NCBI GenBank assembly: GCA_027487815.1
Contig: JAIYCW010000039.1
Location: 1 to 64,000 of the forward strand
Reading direction: 5' to 3'
DNA: 64,000 nt
Source of the DNA: Burkholderiales bacterium
GTDB taxonomy: Bacteria > Pseudomonadota > Gammaproteobacteria > Burkholderiales > Burkholderiaceae_E
Shown here one piece after another: positions 25,388-34,117 of the stretch. The notes beneath the pieces are model-generated. The model saw only the letters and a program-made list of their open reading frames with translations, was not told where the DNA came from and did no database searches. The position numbers and the translations under genes were made by a program. The first letter of the stretch is position 1. Each line of letters opens with the position of its first letter.

Positions 25388-26191
25388 GTGAGCACTTCGT
25401 CGCTCCAAGCTAAGGGCTCAAGTTCAGGCTCGTGGTCAGGTCAGAGGGTCTGGATCGTCGGGGCCTCCAGCGGCATTGGTGCGGCTTTGGCCAAAGAGTT
25501 ATTGCGCGAGGGCGCCGAGCTTGCGCTTTCCTCACGCCGTGAAGCGCCGCTGCGCAGCTTGCTGGAGGGCAATGCCTCCACCCGCCATTTGGTCTTGCCA
25601 CTCGATATCACCGAGCTTGATCAGGTGCGTCAGGCGCATCAAACGATCATGACCCAATGGGGTGGCCTGGATCGCCTGATTTGGGTGGCGGGCAACTACA
25701 TCCCGATGCGTGCGGATGCGATTGACCCGGCGCAGGTGCGCTCACTGATCGAAACCAACCTCACCAGCGTGTATGGCGCGCTATCCGTGGTGCTGCCCGA
25801 TATGCTGGCCAAGAAAAAAGGTGCAATCGCACTGGTGTCGAGCGTGGCGGGCTACAGCGGTTTGCCCAAGGCGCTGGTGTACGGCCCCACTAAAGCTGCT
25901 TTGATCAACCTGGCCGAAACCCTGTATCTCGACCTGAACCAGCGCGGCATCAAGGTGCAGGTGATCAACCCAGGATTTGTGAGCACCCCACTGACTGCAC
26001 AAAACGACTTCCACATGCCCGCGCTGATCAGCCCGGAGCAGGCCGCGCACGAGATCCGCGTGGGGCTGGAAGGCTCGGGCTTTGAAATTCACTTCCCCAA
26101 GCGCTTCAGCCGATTTTTGAAGCTTCTGCGCATCCTGCCCTATTGGCTATATTTGCCGCTCGCTGCACTCACCGGCAAGCAATCGAGATAG
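25388..26191 (+). CDS. Short-chain dehydrogenase/reductase
   Basis: A 267-residue SDR. WIVGASSGIGAALAKELL is the cofactor-binding turn; the catalytic residues are the serine in ALVSSVAGYSG and Tyr/Lys in YGPTKAAL. The C-terminal segment FEIHFPKRFSRFLKLLRILP plus a hydrophobic tail suggests membrane association, common in SDRs acting on lipids. GTG start 3 bases after the DUF3833 stop. Confidence 0.9.
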   Translation: MSTSSLQAKGSSSGSWSGQRVWIVGASSGIGAALAKELLREGAELALSSRREAPLRSLLEGNASTRHLVLPLDITELDQVRQAHQTIMTQWGGLDRLIWVAGNYIPMRADAIDPAQVRSLIETNLTSVYGALSVVLPDMLAKKKGAIALVSSVAGYSGLPKALVYGPTKAALINLAETLYLDLNQRGIKVQVINPGFVSTPLTAQNDFHMPALISPEQAAHEIRVGLEGSGFEIHFPKRFSRFLKLLRILPYWLYLPLAALTGKQSR

Positions 26192-26196
26192 TCGCC

Positions 26197-26628
26197 ATGC
26201 CCACAGAGCGCGAACAATTCGACGCCATCGCCCGGTTCTTTGAAACGCTTGGCCCCGCAGATGTGGCGCGGTTGTCACACTTTTACAGCCCCGAGGCATT
26301 CTTCAAAGACCCCTTCAACGAGGCGCGCGGCATCCCGGCGATCACAGGGATTTTTGACCATATGTTCGTCAAACTTGACCAACCACGCTTCAAAATCACC
26401 CGCCAGGTGGTCGATGGCCGTCATGCTTTCTTAACCTGGGACTTTTACTTTGCATTTAAGGGGCAAACCGCCACCCAGTGCATTCGCGGGGGCAGCCATC
26501 TGATTCTGGATGATCAGCTGCGCATCGAATGGCATCGGGATTACTGGGATGCCGCCGAGGAACTGTATGAAAAACTGCCGATTCTGGGTAGCCTGATGCG
26601 CTGGCTTAAGCGCCGCGCCGCACAGTGA
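26197..26628 (+). CDS. SnoaL/NTF2-like protein
   Basis: A 143-residue protein of the NTF2-like fold: FFETLGPADVARLSHFYSPE, FFKDPFNEARG, HAFLTWDFYF, LRIEWHRDYWDAAEELYEKL. It is the usual companion of the SDR in these operons. It could be a ketosteroid-isomerase-like enzyme or only a binding protein. Start MPTEREQ at 26197, 5 bases after the SDR stop. Confidence 0.8.
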   Translation: MPTEREQFDAIARFFETLGPADVARLSHFYSPEAFFKDPFNEARGIPAITGIFDHMFVKLDQPRFKITRQVVDGRHAFLTWDFYFAFKGQTATQCIRGGSHLILDDQLRIEWHRDYWDAAEELYEKLPILGSLMRWLKRRAAQ

Positions 26629-26659
26629 GCGGTTACAATCGCCCCACTAAAGGATCGTC

Positions 26660-27547
26660 ATGATGATTTATCCCGAACTCTTCAAAGCCCTGGAATCGGC
26701 GCGCTGGAACATGGAAAGCGATATTCCGTGGGACCAGTTTGATGCCACCCAGCTATCTGATGAGCAGGCCCAAACCATCAAGATGAATGCCATCACCGAG
26801 TGGGCTGCCTTGCCCGCTACCGAAATGTTTCTGCGCGATAACCGGCACGACAGCGATTTTTCCGCCTTCATGTCGGTGTGGTTTTACGAAGAGCAGAAGC
26901 ACTCATTGGTGCTGATGGAATATCTGCGGCGCTTTCGCCCAGACCTTCTGCCCACCGAAGCCGAGCTGCATGCGGTTCGCTTCGAGTTTGATGAAGCCCC
27001 TGCGCTTGAAACCCTGATGCTGCATTTTTGTGGCGAGATTCGCCTGAACCACTGGTATCGCCGTGCCGCGCAGTGGCACACCGAGCCAGTCATCAAAGCC
27101 ATCTACGAAACCATTGCCCGCGATGAAGCGCGCCATGGGGGGGCTTATTTGCAGTACATGAAGCGTGCGATTGGCCAGACTGGTGATGCAGCACGCTCGG
27201 CGTTTGCGAAGATTGGTGTGCTCATGGCCTCAGCCCGGCGCACCGCGCAGGCCTTGCATCCCACCAATCTGCATGTCAATAAAGACCTGTTTCCCAACGA
27301 CACGGTGCAAAGCCGCTTGCCGCATCCTGGATGGCTTGAGCGTTGGCTCGATGAGCAGATCAATTTTGATGGCATCTGGGAAAACAAGGTGGTGGATCGC
27401 ATTCTCCACAACCTCTCAATCCTGTTTGGCAAGCAATTTGCGAGCGTGCAGGAGCTGAATCGCTATCGCAAGGAGCTGGTCAAGCGCCTGGAACAATCCT
27501 CCGAGGTCGCGGGTGATAGCGTACGAAACCAAGTGTATCCCGCCTGA
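26660..27547 (+). CDS. Ferritin-like di-iron protein (acyl-desaturase-like)
   Basis: A 295-residue helical protein with di-iron ligand pairs: FYEEQKHSLVLMEYLR, HFCGEIRLNHWY and ARDEARHGGAYLQYM. The E-x2-H and DEARH arrangement resembles ferritin-like oxygenases and the acyl-ACP desaturase superfamily. It lies in the same direction 31 bases after the SnoaL-like gene and may be the oxidative partner of the lipid-modifying enzymes; the substrate is unknown. Confidence 0.75.
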   Translation: MMIYPELFKALESARWNMESDIPWDQFDATQLSDEQAQTIKMNAITEWAALPATEMFLRDNRHDSDFSAFMSVWFYEEQKHSLVLMEYLRRFRPDLLPTEAELHAVRFEFDEAPALETLMLHFCGEIRLNHWYRRAAQWHTEPVIKAIYETIARDEARHGGAYLQYMKRAIGQTGDAARSAFAKIGVLMASARRTAQALHPTNLHVNKDLFPNDTVQSRLPHPGWLERWLDEQINFDGIWENKVVDRILHNLSILFGKQFASVQELNRYRKELVKRLEQSSEVAGDSVRNQVYPA

Positions 27548-27992
27548 GGCACTCGCCGCGCGCATTGCGCTCTTGCCCCGGCCATTGGTGTTCACCAATG
27601 GCGTGTTTGATCTGCTGCACCGGGGCCACACCACCTATCTAGCCCAAGCGCGCGCTCTAGGCGCCTCCATGGTGTTGGCGCTCAATAGCGATGCTTCGGT
27701 GCGCCGCCTGGGCAAAGGCGATGATCGCCCGATCAATCGATGCGAAGACCGCATGGCTGTTGTCGCCGCGCTGGAAAGCACATCGCTCGTGACATGGTTT
27801 GAAGAAGACACCCCTCTCGAGCTGATCTTGAAGATACGCCCGGACGTGTTGGTCAAAGGCGGCGATTGGGCACCCGACAAGATTGTCGGCGCGCAAGAGG
27901 TGCGGGGTTGGGGTGGCTCGGTGCATTCGATTGCTTTTGAGCACGTTACCTCGACTACTGCGATGCTTGGCCGGATTCGAAACAGCGGCTAG
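27513..27992 (+). CDS. rfaE2: D-glycero-beta-D-manno-heptose 1-phosphate adenylyltransferase domain (stand-alone)
   Basis: A 159-residue nucleotidyltransferase corresponding to the C-terminal half of E. coli HldE. FTNGVFDLLHRGHTTYL has the H-x-G-H catalytic motif, and GDDRPINRCEDRMAVVAALE and FEHVTSTTAML are typical. The product is ADP-heptose for LPS inner core. The GTG start at 27513 lies 35 bases inside the ferritin-like gene. The kinase half is not in this window. Confidence 0.88.
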   Translation: MIAYETKCIPPEALAARIALLPRPLVFTNGVFDLLHRGHTTYLAQARALGASMVLALNSDASVRRLGKGDDRPINRCEDRMAVVAALESTSLVTWFEEDTPLELILKIRPDVLVKGGDWAPDKIVGAQEVRGWGGSVHSIAFEHVTSTTAMLGRIRNSG

Positions 27993-27999
27993 TTCCTCG

Positions 28000-28476
28000 A
28001 TGAGCGCAAGCGTAGAAATCGTTGAAGCCAAAGTGCCCGAAGACATGGGCACGGTGCGCGAACTGTTTCGCGAATATGCCGCCGAGCTTCAGGTGGATTT
28101 GTGTTTCCAGGGTTTTGAGGAAGAGCTCGCCGCTTTGCCTGATAGCTATGCCCGCCCGCGCGGCGCGATTTGGCTCGCGCAAGTAGCCGGTAAGGCGGTG
28201 GGGTGTATCGCGTTGCGGCCTTTTGATGAAAAGCGCTGCGAAGTCAAGCGGCTTTATGTTCAAGCGCAGTATCGAGCGACCGGTGCGGGCCGGCTCCTGG
28301 CAACCACCTTGATCGACGAAGCCCAAGCTCTGGGCTACCAAGAGGCCTTGCTCGACACGCTCACCACCATGGGTGCTGCGCGAGCCTTGTATGCTTCACT
28401 GGGCTTTGAGCCCACCACTCCGTACTACCATAACCCCTTGCCGGGGGTGATTTACATGGTGCGCCGCTTCACGTAG
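28000..28476 (+). CDS. GNAT N-acetyltransferase
   Basis: A 158-residue GNAT protein. The acetyl-CoA loop appears as VKRLYVQAQYRATGAGRLLA and is followed by ARALYASLGFEPTTPYYHNP; this resembles the small GNATs with an N-terminal FREYAAELQVD segment. Acceptor unknown. The start at 28000 was chosen because upstream in-frame codons are inside the rfaE2 gene. Its 3' end overlaps the convergent gene by 25 bases. Confidence 0.85.
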   Translation: MSASVEIVEAKVPEDMGTVRELFREYAAELQVDLCFQGFEEELAALPDSYARPRGAIWLAQVAGKAVGCIALRPFDEKRCEVKRLYVQAQYRATGAGRLLATTLIDEAQALGYQEALLDTLTTMGAARALYASLGFEPTTPYYHNPLPGVIYMVRRFT

Positions 28477-28943
28477 CTTGCGATGAACTCGTGGATGCCC
28501 GTGTCCGCAAACCACTGCACATCCCAGGGCTGATCCAGCACCCGCGAAGGCTCGCGAAACACATAGATCCAGGCGGCTATCCTCTCCCCAGCTGACCACG
28601 AAGCCAAAGGTTCAAGGAGTTCCACCTCCACCTGCACCCGCTCGTAATCCACATCCTCGAAATGATCGAGCGCAGCCAAATCTTCCGCCTGCGCTATTGG
28701 GTCCAAGGCGAGCGAAGTGCTCGGCCAATACACCCGCCCCTCAATCATCGAACAGGCGCTGGGAATGGCTGCCGGGTAGGTCACATCACGAATCTTTCGA
28801 CGTGTAAATCCACTCACCCGGGCACAGGCGCTCGTATAGCAACCGGCAACCACCCGGCTCCACACCGGCTCAAACATCAACGAACCATAAGTGAAGATCG
28901 CGGGCTTCGCAGCGAAGATCGCGGGGGGAGCATTAAAACTCAA
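28452..28943 (-). CDS. Gamma-glutamylcyclotransferase-like (AIG2) protein
   Basis: A 163-residue protein. FTYGSLMFEPVW is the family substrate loop, and the DHFEDVDYERVQVEVEL segment carries the expected acidic residue. Only a TTG start precedes the conserved YGSLM region; it overlaps the upstream TGA (TTGA, 28940-28943). Substrate uncertain. Convergent with the GNAT gene. Confidence 0.8.
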   Translation of the reverse strand: MSFNAPPAIFAAKPAIFTYGSLMFEPVWSRVVAGCYTSACARVSGFTRRKIRDVTYPAAIPSACSMIEGRVYWPSTSLALDPIAQAEDLAALDHFEDVDYERVQVEVELLEPLASWSAGERIAAWIYVFREPSRVLDQPWDVQWFADTGIHEFIASYVKRRTM

Positions 28944-29272
28944 GGACGCTCCCGCAAATCCACCACGCCGCCCCCAGCCGAGGGCTTGGAAAGCGCGGGC
29001 CGATCATTTCTGGGCACGCCCGGCACACCCGGGGCACCCACCTGCGGCACCACCACAATGCTCGGACTAATAGCTCCCGATCCGCCAAGCAGCACTGCGC
29101 CTGAATTCACCGTCGGATTGGGATTCACATCGCGGGTGCTCCATACCTGGGCGGGCGGCTTTTTCACCGTGCCTTCAGCTTGAGCCTGTGCCTGTGCCAG
29201 CCCAGGGATTGCCCAGGCGCAAGACCCCAACGCGACACCAGCCAAAAAACCACGGACTGTAAAACCAAACAT
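28940..29272 (-). CDS. Small exported protein, unknown
   Basis: A 110-residue protein with a signal peptide (VRGFLAGVALGSCAWAIPGL, AQAQAQA). The mature part is Gly/Pro/Val-rich with VPQVGAPGVPGVPRNDRP and no recognised domain. ATG at 29272 follows AAGGT at a suitable distance. Coupled to the cyclotransferase gene by a TTGA overlap. Confidence 0.6.
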   Translation of the reverse strand: MFGFTVRGFLAGVALGSCAWAIPGLAQAQAQAEGTVKKPPAQVWSTRDVNPNPTVNSGAVLLGGSGAISPSIVVVPQVGAPGVPGVPRNDRPALSKPSAGGGVVDLRERP

Positions 29273-29337
29273 AAGCGGACCTTTCAAGCAGCCAAAAGGC
29301 TCGTTACACTGTAAGCGCCAACATTCAGGAGGTTGAG

Positions 29338-29676
29338 ATGGCAGGTAAATTTCTGGTCTCTAAAGGCGCTAGCGGCAAGTTTCATTTTGTCCTCAAAGCC
29401 GGCAATGGGGAAGTGATTCTGGCCAGCCAGATGTATGAAAGTGCCGCTGCGGCGCTAAACGGCGTGGCCTCAGTCAAAGAAAATGGTCCGAAGGCCGAGC
29501 GCTATGAGCGTCTCACCTCCAAATCCAATGATCCCTACTTCAATCTCAAGGCCGGCAACGGTCAGGTGATTGGCAAAAGTGAGATGTATAGCTCGGAGCG
29601 GGCGCGCGATAACGGCATCGAATCGGTGATGAAAAACTCCGCAGATGCCAAAATCGACGATCAAACCGCAGCGTAA
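29338..29676 (+). CDS. YegP family (DUF1508) protein
   Basis: A 112-residue protein made of two DUF1508 repeats: KFHFVLKAGNGEVILASQMY in the first and PYFNLKAGNGQVIGKSEMYS in the second, each followed by a conserved Ala/Asn-Gly-Ile/Val-x-S-V. This tandem form is the common bacterial layout. Function unknown. AGGAGG lies upstream of the ATG (29328-29333). Confidence 0.88.
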   Translation: MAGKFLVSKGASGKFHFVLKAGNGEVILASQMYESAAAALNGVASVKENGPKAERYERLTSKSNDPYFNLKAGNGQVIGKSEMYSSERARDNGIESVMKNSADAKIDDQTAA

Positions 29677-29700
29677 GTTTTGCGGCTGATCTAGCAGCGA

Positions 29701-30354
29701 TCAACCGGGGCAAGGCGAGCTGGAAATCCCCAGCTCGATCTTGATCGCCGTGATTCGGCTTTGCACCGGGTTGGGGGCGCCATCCTCTGTAAGTGCGTAG
29801 CGCAATTGATACGTTGCGCGCGGCGCTTGCTTGCTTAGCTCCGTCACGCGCACCTCCAGGCCGGATTTGTTGGCGGCCTGCTGAGCCGCTTGTTTCGCAC
29901 TCTCCACGCTGGCATACACCCCCAGCGAAATGCTGCCGCGAAGGTTGCCTTGCAACACGGCCTGGGCATCCAGAAATCCAGCGCGCTTGAGCTCAGCAAA
30001 CCGCCGATCCATCGCTCTCGAATCGCCATTCCAGGGCACAAACGCCACCCACCCGGTTTGCGCATCCACATCCTTGCTGCTCACTTTGACCTGATCGCCC
30101 ATCTCATCGGCCATCACTAGCAGCCTCTCACCCACCAGCTGTTCAAGAGGACCCATTTCCACACAGGTCATGACGGTTTGTTTGGGCTTGAGGCGATCCA
30201 GCGGCACCAGGGCCAGTTTATCGGCCGCAAGCTGCGTCGTGCTGCGATCCGGCTCGCCAAAGCCCGCCAACCACTGGGCGGGCAACAGATTGCTCCACCA
30301 TAAAAACGCCACCGCATTGGCCAACACCGTGGCTATCAACAATAGTCGGATCAA
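29701..30354 (-). CDS. Membrane-anchored SPOR-like protein
   Basis: A 217-residue protein with a single N-terminal membrane helix (LLLIATVLANAVAFLWW). Its central region, FVPWNGDSRAMDRRFAELKR then SISLGVYASVESAKQAAQQA, resembles a SPOR-type peptidoglycan-binding fold. It lies 56 bases downstream of birA, on the same strand. The assignment rests on the GVYAS-x-ESA pattern. Confidence 0.6.
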   Translation of the reverse strand: MIRLLLIATVLANAVAFLWWSNLLPAQWLAGFGEPDRSTTQLAADKLALVPLDRLKPKQTVMTCVEMGPLEQLVGERLLVMADEMGDQVKVSSKDVDAQTGWVAFVPWNGDSRAMDRRFAELKRAGFLDAQAVLQGNLRGSISLGVYASVESAKQAAQQAANKSGLEVRVTELSKQAPRATYQLRYALTEDGAPNPVQSRITAIKIELGISSSPCPG

Positions 30355-30410
30355 ACCAGCAACCTCACGAATCGATTCACCTGCGCTCCCCAGAATGAAG
30401 CCTGAGCATT

Positions 30411-31250
30411 CTAAGCCAGAGCCCGCACCGAAACCTCACCGGCATAGACGCTTTCCATACCTTGTGGCCCTTCGAGCAACAGTGCGCCATCTGGCGCGGC
30501 GCCGCAGGCGCGCCCTTTCTGAATCACCGATAGCGGATTCAAGGGATCGCTGAGCACCTGCACCTGTTTACCCAACAGGGCGTCCACTTCCGACCACTGC
30601 GCCTGAAAACCGGCAAATCCAAACCGGCAAAATCTCGCCCACGCGCGGTACTGCTCGCGGGCCAAGCCCACAATAATTGCATTGCGCATCCCCGCATCCG
30701 GCGCGTGGCTTAACACGCTGGCCATCGGCTGGTTCACCCCGGTATCCCCCTCGGCTGCAATCCACAGGTTTAGCCCCAGGCCCACCACTACTCGCTCGAT
30801 AGCGCCTGAGCGTCGTGTTTCGATCAGGATGCCCGCGCATTTGCGCCCATCGAGTTGCACATCATTGGGCCACTTCACTTTGAAGGCTCCTGGCGAGACT
30901 TGCGCTCCCAGATCCGCAACCAGCGCCTGCACCATGGCCCATCCCACCACCAGTGAGTAGCCCGCCAAACTGGCTTGGGGCTGCGCCAGCCGCTCGAACA
31001 CAAGGCTCATGGTGATGCTGTGCAACACCTGATCGGCGGGCTGCTCGCTCACCCAGCCCCGCCCCCGCCTGCCACGCCCGGCCGTTTGATGATTGGCGCC
31101 GATCAGCACCGGCGCCGCAGCTTCATTTCCGAAGCCTAGTTGCAACCCAAGATCATTGGTGGACCCTACCGACTCATGCCACTGCACCTCGAACGGTGTG
31201 GCCGCCTGCAACAGCGCATCACCCAGTTGCTGCGAAATTGTTGTATTCAT
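30411..31250 (-). CDS. birA: Biotin--protein ligase (monofunctional BirA)
   Basis: A 279-residue ligase that attaches biotin to carboxylase carrier proteins. Motifs are the ATP/biotin loop QTAGRGRRGRGW, the FKVKWPNDVQLDGRKCAGIL segment and VVGLGLNLW. There is no N-terminal helix-turn-helix, so it should not act as a repressor. Start MNTTISQQ at 31250; the frame remains open far upstream but without homology. Confidence 0.9.
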   Translation of the reverse strand: MNTTISQQLGDALLQAATPFEVQWHESVGSTNDLGLQLGFGNEAAAPVLIGANHQTAGRGRRGRGWVSEQPADQVLHSITMSLVFERLAQPQASLAGYSLVVGWAMVQALVADLGAQVSPGAFKVKWPNDVQLDGRKCAGILIETRRSGAIERVVVGLGLNLWIAAEGDTGVNQPMASVLSHAPDAGMRNAIIVGLAREQYRAWARFCRFGFAGFQAQWSEVDALLGKQVQVLSDPLNPLSVIQKGRACGAAPDGALLLEGPQGMESVYAGEVSVRALA

Positions 31251-31298
31251 GCGGGGATGATAGCCAGAGAACTGGTCCCATCGAAGTAGACTCACACC

Positions 31299-32399
31299 AT
31301 GCAAAGTTTTGTGTCTCCTGGCGGGCGGTGGTCGCGACCGGCCACCAGCCTGGGCCCAAGTCTGCTGGTGCTGGTGCTGGCTTATCTGGCGGCGCTTGCC
31401 TATGGCACGCTTTATCCCCTGACCGGATGGCGCTATCCAGGTGCTGGCGCTACTGCTGCCTTGTTTAGCGGCTGGCCCCGCTATTGGACCTGGCTGGATG
31501 TGCTGGCCAATATCGCGCTTTATATGCCCCTGGGCATGCTCGTGACCTTTTGGCTGCGAGCGCGTTGGCGCATGTGGCCAACCGTGCTGGGTATCACCTT
31601 GCTCGCCGCTGCGCTCTCGGCTGGCCTGGAGCTGGCCCAAAGCTTTTTGCCCAACCGCGTCACTTCCTCACTCGATTGGTTTACCAACACGCTCGGCGCA
31701 GGTCTGGGCGCGCTGATCATTCGACTCACTCAGCCCAGCCAAACGCTTGTGCGCACCGGATGGCATCGCCCCGAGGTGCGTGCTGATCTGGATTTCGGGC
31801 TGCTGATATTGTTGGGCACCTGGTTGGTCAGCCAATGCGCTCCGCAAACCGTGATGTTTGAGATGGGGGTCTTGCCCGCCGCCTGGTGGACCAAACCGAC
31901 CGGCCTGCCTGATGACCTGCTGGTGATCATCGAAGCCGGCATCGTCGCCTGTGGTGTGTGCAGTGCCGGGCTGCTGCTGCGTGCCATCGTGCGACCCAGC
32001 GATCATCTGCCCTTCATGATCTGCTTGCTCGTTGCGGTTGCGGCATGCCTGAACATCGGCGCAGCAGTGATTCTGCATGGTGCTCCGATCTGGTTGCCTG
32101 CGGGTGCTCAGGCCGGCTTGGTGATCGGCGCGTTGGCTTTGGGCTTGGTCGTTCCAGCGCGGGCGGCCAACCGGCGACTCGCGCTATTGATCTTCTTGGT
32201 CGCAGGCATGGTGCTTTCCAACATCTATCCCCTCAATAGCTACCGCGCCGATCTGTTCACCACCTTGCGCCAGCCGGGCCTGCGTAACCTGATCGGCTTG
32301 CTCAGCGCCTTGCTGGTGGTCTGGCCCGTAGCAGCATGGGTCATGATTCTTCGTTATCGAGGTACCGATACCTCACGTCTTCATTCGCACACACCATGA
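31299..32399 (+). CDS. VanZ-family membrane protein
   Basis: A 366-residue protein with a VanZ domain in the first 140 residues (LPLGMLVTFWL-type segment YMPLGMLVTFWLRAR; ELAQSFLPNRVTSSLDWFTN; TLGAGLGALI) and further membrane helices after it. The fused C-terminal helices are common in Burkholderiales. VanZ was named for teicoplanin resistance but most members have no known role. Its stop overlaps the next start (ATGA). Confidence 0.85.
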   Translation: MQSFVSPGGRWSRPATSLGPSLLVLVLAYLAALAYGTLYPLTGWRYPGAGATAALFSGWPRYWTWLDVLANIALYMPLGMLVTFWLRARWRMWPTVLGITLLAAALSAGLELAQSFLPNRVTSSLDWFTNTLGAGLGALIIRLTQPSQTLVRTGWHRPEVRADLDFGLLILLGTWLVSQCAPQTVMFEMGVLPAAWWTKPTGLPDDLLVIIEAGIVACGVCSAGLLLRAIVRPSDHLPFMICLLVAVAACLNIGAAVILHGAPIWLPAGAQAGLVIGALALGLVVPARAANRRLALLIFLVAGMVLSNIYPLNSYRADLFTTLRQPGLRNLIGLLSALLVVWPVAAWVMILRYRGTDTSRLHSHTP

Positions 32400-33082
32400 C
32401 CCTGAACCGATCAATCGCAGGCCCAGTGGGCGACATCAGCGTTGCCATCGAAACCAGTACGGAGCCCGCGCGCGGCCTGGCTTTGGTAGCGCACCCGCAT
32501 CCCTTGTTTGGCGGCACCCGCGACAATAAAGTCGTGCAGTCCATCGCCCGCGCCTTGCTTGCGATGGGCTACGACACCTGGCGACCCAACTTTCGCGGCG
32601 TGGGCGACACCGCAGGCAGCTTCGACGAGGGCCAGGGCGAAACCGATGATATGGCGAAGGTGCTGCAAGCAGCCACCGAGGACTACATCGCCCGGCATGG
32701 GCACGCACCTGCCGAACTCGTGCTCGCCGGCTTTTCCTTTGGCAGCGCAGTGCAGGCGCGCCTGTTCCAGCGCCTCAAGCAAGCAAGCGCGCAATCGCAA
32801 GACACCCCACCGATGCGCCTGGTGCTTGTGGGCACAGCGGTGTCGCGCTTCGACGTGCCCGAAGTGCCAGAAAACACCTTGCTGATTCATGGCGATCTCG
32901 ACGACACCGTGCCCCTTGCCGATGTGCTCGCCTGGGCCCGGCCCCAGCAGCTCGCGGTGGTAGTGGTAAGCGGTGCCGACCACTTTTTCCATCGCCGCCT
33001 CACCCAGATCAAGCGCATCATCTGGCGAGCCTGGTCGCGCGAAGACCTGGCCAACCAAAGCCTTGCGCTTGAAGAGCATTAA
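32396..33082 (+). CDS. Alpha/beta hydrolase (COG2945 type)
   Basis: A 228-residue hydrolase. LVAHPHPLFGGTRDNKVV is the oxyanion segment typical of this COG; GFSFGS gives the nucleophile elbow; LIHGDLDDTVPLADVLAW has the aspartate, and GADHFFHRRL the histidine. Substrate unknown. The start overlaps the VanZ stop by four bases and the stop overlaps the next ATG (TAATG). Confidence 0.88.
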   Translation: MTLNRSIAGPVGDISVAIETSTEPARGLALVAHPHPLFGGTRDNKVVQSIARALLAMGYDTWRPNFRGVGDTAGSFDEGQGETDDMAKVLQAATEDYIARHGHAPAELVLAGFSFGSAVQARLFQRLKQASAQSQDTPPMRLVLVGTAVSRFDVPEVPENTLLIHGDLDDTVPLADVLAWARPQQLAVVVVSGADHFFHRRLTQIKRIIWRAWSREDLANQSLALEEH

Positions 33083-33576
33083 TGAACGCCCTGCCGGCCA
33101 ACGCACCACCGTCCACCATCCCGCCTGCGCCCGCCCCCGGCGAAGCGGACAGCGCATTCATCAAAACCGAAAAAGCCTTGCTCGAATTGCGCACACGCGA
33201 ATTTGGGCTCACCCCGCGCGCGCGCCAATTGCTGATCCTGATTGATGGCCGACGCGATGATCGCGCACTGGCCCAATTCATGAACCCCCAGGAGCTGCTT
33301 GCATATCTCAGCCTGCTCGAAAAAGAAGGCTTTATTCGCCGCGCCCACGCCCAGGAGATCCCCGGCTTATCCGCACGCAAACAGCAGATTTGCGAACACC
33401 TGACCCAATCTGTGGGCATACTGGCGCAACCCATGAACCAACGCATCCTCCAAGCCCAGGACCATGCCGAGCTCGCTGAGCTTGTGCCCGCCGTGCTGTC
33501 CATCGTTGAAATAACGCATGGCGCCAATGCGGCCATGGACTTCGAGCGCACCCTCGGAGCTGCCGCGCATGGCTGA
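33082..33576 (+). CDS. Uncharacterised protein, first of a tandem pair
   Basis: A 164-residue soluble protein with a Pro-rich N-terminus. Residues 43-85 (LTPRARQLLILIDGRR, then LLEKEGFIRRAHA) look like a winged-helix-like module shared with the next gene. The C-terminal half is helical (QRILQAQDHAELAELVPAVL). It begins one base before the hydrolase stop ends. I do not recognise a named family. Confidence 0.6.
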   Translation: MNALPANAPPSTIPPAPAPGEADSAFIKTEKALLELRTREFGLTPRARQLLILIDGRRDDRALAQFMNPQELLAYLSLLEKEGFIRRAHAQEIPGLSARKQQICEHLTQSVGILAQPMNQRILQAQDHAELAELVPAVLSIVEITHGANAAMDFERTLGAAAHG

Positions 33577-34117
33577 TTCGATCGGCACGACCCTTGAGCC
33601 CGGCTCAAGCCGGATCATGTCACGCCCCTCGAATATCGCGGCCAGTGATAGCCGCCTGGTCTACCGCAAAACCGAAGCGGGTGATGCAGAAGTGATGGAT
33701 CGCGCCCTGGGCCTCTCGGTCGGCGCCCGCCGGCTGATCATCCTGATCGATGGGCAAAGGCCCTTGTCGGAGTTGCCCTCCTTCGCGCGCCAGGGTGATC
33801 TTCCAGCCCTGCTTGAAGAGCTTGAATCACGCGGCCTGATAGCGCTTGCCGGAATCGCGGATGCTCCCACCCCGGAGGAGCTTGCCGCGCGCATGCAAGC
33901 CGAGCAGGTCAAACTGCAAAGCGTCAAACAAGCGCTCGATCAGCGCTTCGAGCAGATTCTGGGCGTCGATGGCATCGTGCTGGATGCCCGCGTGGCGGAT
34001 TGCGTGAGTCTGGACGTGTTCAAGCGCATCTTGCGCGAGGCCATCAATGTGCTGCAGCAACGCGGCTTGGCAGACCACGCCCAGTCCGTCATCGGTATCG
34101 CTCGCGCCTCACTCTAG
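33569..34117 (+). CDS. Uncharacterised protein, second of a tandem pair
   Basis: A 182-residue paralogue of the preceding gene: LSVGARRLIILIDGQRPLSE aligns with LTPRARQLLILIDGRRDDRA, and LLEELESRGLI with LLSLLEKEGFI-type sequence. The C-terminal half is longer and helical (DVFKRILREAINVLQQRGLA). Start MADSIGTT at 33569 overlaps the previous stop by 8 bases. The two probably act together, perhaps as a heterodimer. Confidence 0.6.
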   Translation: MADSIGTTLEPGSSRIMSRPSNIAASDSRLVYRKTEAGDAEVMDRALGLSVGARRLIILIDGQRPLSELPSFARQGDLPALLEELESRGLIALAGIADAPTPEELAARMQAEQVKLQSVKQALDQRFEQILGVDGIVLDARVADCVSLDVFKRILREAINVLQQRGLADHAQSVIGIARASL

